NCBI RefSeq assembly: GCF_000526935.1
Contig: NZ_JAHA01000008.1
Location: forward strand, 186,001 to 250,000
Source: Butyrivibrio sp. FCS014
GTDB lineage: Bacteria > Bacillota > Clostridia > Lachnospirales > Lachnospiraceae
Direction of reading: 5' to 3'
DNA: 64,000 nucleotides
Shown piece after piece: positions 61,103 through 64,000 of the stretch. Below the pieces are notes generated by a model. That model was not told the DNA's origin. It ran no database searches and saw nothing but the letters and a program-made list of their open reading frames with translations. Position numbers and translations under genes: made by a program. Position 1 is the stretch's first letter. Every line of letters starts with the position of its first letter.

Positions 61103-61606
61103 TCAGAAGTCTCTTATCTTATCTTCATCCGTAAGTCCGGTATTCTCTATTTTAGTTATCGTTACATCGTAACTGTATTCGTCGCTTACTTTAATAGTAA
61201 CATGGTCTCCCACCCTGTGTCCAAGTAATTGTTTACCCAGGGGAGATTCGATGCTGATGAGGCCCTTAAGGGAATTCTGCCTCATTGTGGTGACGATCTT
61301 GTAGGTTTCAAAAGTGCCGTCTTCCTCAACTTTCACTGTTACGGACTTATTCATCCCCACTTCGTCTTCTTTTGTATTATCGTCAATAACCCGCGCAGTT
61401 TTTATCATTCTCTCCAAAAATCTTATTCTGCTCTCATTCTGATTCTTGGCTTTTTTGGCTGCATAATATTCAAAATTCTCGGAAAGATCGCCCTGGGCCC
61501 TTGCTTCCTTAACGTGTTCCAAAAGCTCTTTTCTAACGACAACTTTGCGGTGCTCTATCTCCGCCTCCATGTCCTCTATATCTTTCCTTGTCAGTTCATT
61601 GTTCAT
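61103..61606 (-). CDS. greA: transcription elongation factor GreA
   Basis: The product is 167 residues. The N-terminal coiled-coil hairpin (about 1-75) carries the catalytic tip GDLSENFEYYAAKK with acidic residues Asp40 and Glu43, which stimulate RNA polymerase to cleave backtracked transcripts. The C-terminal domain (about 85-160) contains SPLGKQLLGHRVGDHVTIKV, the usual GreA ending. It heads a run of seven closely spaced minus-strand genes. A strong terminator lies just upstream, so its promoter must overlap the end of fba or the terminator region; none is clear. Confidence 0.92.
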   Translation of the reverse strand: MNNELTRKDIEDMEAEIEHRKVVVRKELLEHVKEARAQGDLSENFEYYAAKKAKNQNESRIRFLERMIKTARVIDDNTKEDEVGMNKSVTVKVEEDGTFETYKIVTTMRQNSLKGLISIESPLGKQLLGHRVGDHVTIKVSDEYSYDVTITKIENTGLTDEDKIRDF

Positions 61607-61634
61607 GGTAATCCCGCCTCATAAGTTTTTTATG

Positions 61635-61671
61635 TAAAAAGAAAGGGTAAAGCCATAAGCTCTACCCTTTC
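61635..61671 (-). terminator. terminator of fba
   Basis: GAAAGGGTA ... TACCCTTTC with inner AGC/GCT forms a near-perfect stem followed by TTTTTACAT on the minus strand, 24 bases after the fba stop. Confidence 0.9.
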
Positions 61672-61694
61672 GGAAGTGTTCTCTATAGTCCGTA

Positions 61695-62558
61695 TCAAGC
61701 CTTGCCAACGGATCCGAAGAGTTCCATCTTCTCCTTAACTGTAGCCTTGATAGCCTCAGCGCCGGGTGCAAGAAGCTTACGAGGATCAAATCCCTTGCCC
61801 TCAAGGTCCTTGCCTGCCTCAATGTACTTACGTGTAGCATCAGCAAATGAAAGCTGGCACTCAGTATTAACATTGATCTTGGAAACTCCAAGTGTGATAG
61901 CCTTCTTGATCATGTCTGCAGGGATTCCTGTGCCGCCATGAAGAACGAGAGGCATAACACCTGTCTTCTGCTGGATTGCATCCAGAACGTCGAATCTAAG
62001 TCCGGGCCATCCCTCAGGATATTTGCCGTGGATGTTACCGATACCTGCTGCAAGCATATCTACGCCAAGATCAGCGATTCTCTTGCACTCATCGGGATCA
62101 GCACACTCGCCCATACCAACAACGCCGTCTTCCTCGCCGCCGATGGAACCAACCTCAGCCTCGATAGAAATACCAAGCTGATGAGAAACATTTACAAGCT
62201 CTGATGTCTTGGCAACGTTCTCTTCGATGTCGTAGTGTGAGCCGTCGAACATGATTGATGTGAATCCGGCCTTGATGCACTTGTAGCATCCGTCGTATGT
62301 ACCGTGATCAAGGTGAAGAGCTACGGGAACTGTGATTCCAAGGCTCTCATCCATAGCCTTAACCATGGCTGCAACTGTGCCGAAGCCTGTCATGTACTTG
62401 CCTGCGCCCTCAGAAACACCGAGGATAACAGGAGACTTAAGCTCTTCAGCTGTTAAAAGAATTGACTTTGTCCACTCAAGGTTGTTGATGTTGAACTGGC
62501 CAACTGCATAGTGGCCTTCTTTTGCTTTTACAAGCATGTCTTTTGCAGATACTAACAT
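61695..62558 (-). CDS. fba: class II fructose-1,6-bisphosphate aldolase
   Basis: The product is 287 residues. It is the zinc-dependent glycolytic aldolase interconverting fructose-1,6-bisphosphate with dihydroxyacetone phosphate and glyceraldehyde-3-phosphate. VALHLDHGTYDGCYKCIKAGFTSIMFDGSHYD (in part) carries catalytic Asp84 and zinc-ligand His85. EAEVGSIGGEEDGVVG and VLHGGTGIPADMIKKAITLGVSKINVNTE (in part) carry further zinc and phosphate contacts. GGGGAG lies 7 bases before the ATG. It is monocistronic, with a near-consensus promoter and strong terminator, as expected of a highly expressed gene. A tagatose-bisphosphate aldolase is the alternative within the same fold, less likely in this context. 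Confidence 0.93.
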   Translation of the reverse strand: MLVSAKDMLVKAKEGHYAVGQFNINNLEWTKSILLTAEELKSPVILGVSEGAGKYMTGFGTVAAMVKAMDESLGITVPVALHLDHGTYDGCYKCIKAGFTSIMFDGSHYDIEENVAKTSELVNVSHQLGISIEAEVGSIGGEEDGVVGMGECADPDECKRIADLGVDMLAAGIGNIHGKYPEGWPGLRFDVLDAIQQKTGVMPLVLHGGTGIPADMIKKAITLGVSKINVNTECQLSFADATRKYIEAGKDLEGKGFDPRKLLAPGAEAIKATVKEKMELFGSVGKA

Positions 62559-62603
62559 TTGATTTCTCCCCTTTACATATGTGGTATTTGATGACTACAC
62601 AAC

Positions 62604-62632
62604 ATTATATACTTCTAAATATCATCAGTCAA
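62604..62632 (-). promoter_or_regulatory. promoter of fba
   Basis: TTGACT (62632-62627), 17 bases, then TATAAT (62609-62604) on the minus strand. The -35 box overlaps the last codons and stop of the preceding GH13 gene. The -10 box is perfect. Confidence 0.88.
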
Positions 62633-64000
62633 AGTTGAATTCGTTGTCTGACCAGAATTCTTCATCTGTTACAGGGCCGAAACTGTCATACCGAAGGACA
62701 GTTCCCGAGAACCTTGACATGGTCAGGGATAAAACTCCGTTTTTGACTGACTTTGAAGCGGCATCAGTACTGAATCCCGTTGAATCGGTAACTATAAGAC
62801 GGCTAAGCTTTGCTTCCTTGGGAATACCCATCTGCCATACCTGAATATCTCTTGTAACCTCATAGGAGTTGAGATTGATGGCAATAATGGATGCCGCCGT
62901 TCTGTTAAACCTTCCGAAGACAAGGATATTGTTCTCGGCATAGAGCTCTGTCACAGAACCTGTGAGGAATTCCGGGAATTCCTTATGCAGTCTTATCATT
63001 TCCTTGTGGAAACGGAGCATTTCCATGTCCTCTTTGCCCCAGGGGTAGGTCCTTCTGTTGTCGGGATCGGTGAAACCGCATACCCCCACTTCATCACCGT
63101 AGTAGATGGTGGGTGCTCCGGGCCAGGTAAACTGCATCATTACAGCCTGGCGCATAATATATTTCCTGTTACCTGTGTCTGCAGAGGACGGCATCAGAGT
63201 ATCGCTTCGTCCCACCTTCTGACTGGTACGGGTCAGGAACCTGGAATGATCGTGATTTGAGAGTTCATTCATGGCAGTGTAGTAGGAGGAAACGGTAAAG
63301 TTCTCTCCTCCTGCATAGCGCATGGTCTCCAGGAATTCTCTGGCATTTCCAACCCTTATGGGCCTGAACTCATCGCTGTGCTTGTCCATTCCGGTGAGGA
63401 ACCAGGTTATGGGCTCCATAAAGGCGTCATAGTTCATGACGGTATCCCACTCCTGTCCCATGAGCCACTCTTTTGATGATCCGTAGTGCTCCGCCAGGAT
63501 AATGGCATTGGGGTTGGCGCTCTTTACTTCCTGCCTGAATCTCTTCCAGAAATGATGGTTGTATTCCCGCGAATGACCAAGGTCCGCAGCCACATCAAGT
63601 CTCCAGCCGTCGGCATTGTAGGGCGGTGAAACCCACTTTTTACCGACACCGAGAATGTACTCCTCCAGCTCTTTTGACCCTTCATAGTTGAGCTTGGGCA
63701 GTGTATCATAGCCCCACCAGCCGTCGTAGGAAGGATTATAGGGCCATCCCTCACGATTGAAGGAGAAGTAGTTTCTGTAGGGGCTGTCTCCTGTTACATA
63801 AGCACCCTTTTCATAGCCCTTGGCCTCTTCGTAGATCCGCTCTCTGTCCAGCCATTTGTTAAAGGAGCCGCAGTGATTGAATACACCGTCCAGGATCACC
63901 TTTATATCCCGCTTATGAGCTTCCTCAACCAGTTTTGCAAAAAGCATATCGCTGGCTTCAAGGTTCTTCCTGCTGGTGACGCGGGTTATATATTTGGTGG
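62625..64000 (-). CDS. GH13 alpha-glucosidase/neopullulanase-type enzyme, 5' end cut by window
   Basis: About 457 C-terminal residues are visible; the frame is open to the right edge (TKYITRVTSRKNLEASD precedes the first internal Met). The GH13 barrel is clear: VILDGVFNHCG (region I), GWRLDVAADLG with the nucleophile Asp (region II), IILAEHYG with the acid/base Glu (region III), and LSNHDHSRFLT with the third acid (region IV). A beta-sandwich domain follows to the end. The family hydrolyses alpha-1,4/1,6 glucans or maltodextrin. The missing N-terminus might hold a CBM34 domain and would decide between neopullulanase and cyclomaltodextrinase. It ends inside the fba promoter. Confidence 0.9.
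   Translation of the reverse strand, partial: TKYITRVTSRKNLEASDMLFAKLVEEAHKRDIKVILDGVFNHCGSFNKWLDRERIYEEAKGYEKGAYVTGDSPYRNYFSFNREGWPYNPSYDGWWGYDTLPKLNYEGSKELEEYILGVGKKWVSPPYNADGWRLDVAADLGHSREYNHHFWKRFRQEVKSANPNAIILAEHYGSSKEWLMGQEWDTVMNYDAFMEPITWFLTGMDKHSDEFRPIRVGNAREFLETMRYAGGENFTVSSYYTAMNELSNHDHSRFLTRTSQKVGRSDTLMPSSADTGNRKYIMRQAVMMQFTWPGAPTIYYGDEVGVCGFTDPDNRRTYPWGKEDMEMLRFHKEMIRLHKEFPEFLTGSVTELYAENNILVFGRFNRTAASIIAINLNSYEVTRDIQVWQMGIPKEAKLSRLIVTDSTGFSTDAASKSVKNGVLSLTMSRFSGTVLRYDSFGPVTDEEFWSDNEFNFD

Overview
The window looks like a chromosomal segment of a flagellated, carbohydrate-fermenting anaerobic Firmicute of the Lachnospiraceae, most like Butyrivibrio or a close relative. This is inferred from gene content and style: a glycogen phosphorylase, a T-box-controlled isoleucyl-tRNA synthetase, YesM/YesN-type two-component control of a sugar ABC transporter, a flavodiiron protein, AGGAGG-type ribosome sites, and SD-rich, mostly minus-strand operons. 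No 16S gene or other species marker is present.

Layout. 1-11,963 holds housekeeping and motility genes: a partial XpaC-like membrane protein, a divergent AraC regulator, glgP, a stand-alone flagellin gene with a sigma-28-like promoter and two GGA-loop leader hairpins, ileS with its T-box leader, a threonine aldolase and a free methionine-R-sulfoxide reductase. 12,000-22,707 is one nine-gene minus-strand operon: an Opp/Nik-type importer (B, C, lipoprotein A, short D and F ATPases), a MATE exporter, a methyltransferase and two exporter-fold ABC half-transporters. I read it as a candidate metallophore or modified-peptide transport system. 22,807-28,954 holds a YccF protein, a MoxR/DUF58/transglutaminase operon whose moxR is split by a one-base frameshift, and an RlmI-like rRNA methyltransferase.

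29,017-39,480 is the plastic part. Two identical tRNA-Gly(GCC) genes with identical terminators lie 7.1 kb apart. Between them are an IS200/IS605 element with a variant TnpB, a GGDEF gene, an NhaC-type antiporter and an IS30-family element that carries a large palindrome. A second GGDEF gene and tRNA-Pro(CGG) follow, then an IS3-family element directly behind tRNA-Pro.

39,486-51,874 is a utilisation locus for an acidic (uronic-acid) polysaccharide. A lipoprotein and two permeases import oligosaccharides. Cytoplasmic heparinase II/III-like, GH88, DUF2264 and discoidin-domain proteins process them. A divergent histidine kinase and AraC-type response regulator presumably switch the locus. No sulfatase is present, which suggests an unsulfated substrate.

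51,879-61,606 is a tightly packed minus-strand run: greA, a flavin reductase, a secreted solute-binding protein, a large hybrid sensor kinase, a flavodiiron protein, a secreted DUF5722 glycosidase-like protein and a CbbX-like AAA ATPase. Class II fructose-bisphosphate aldolase, with a near-consensus promoter, and a partial GH13 glucosidase close the window.
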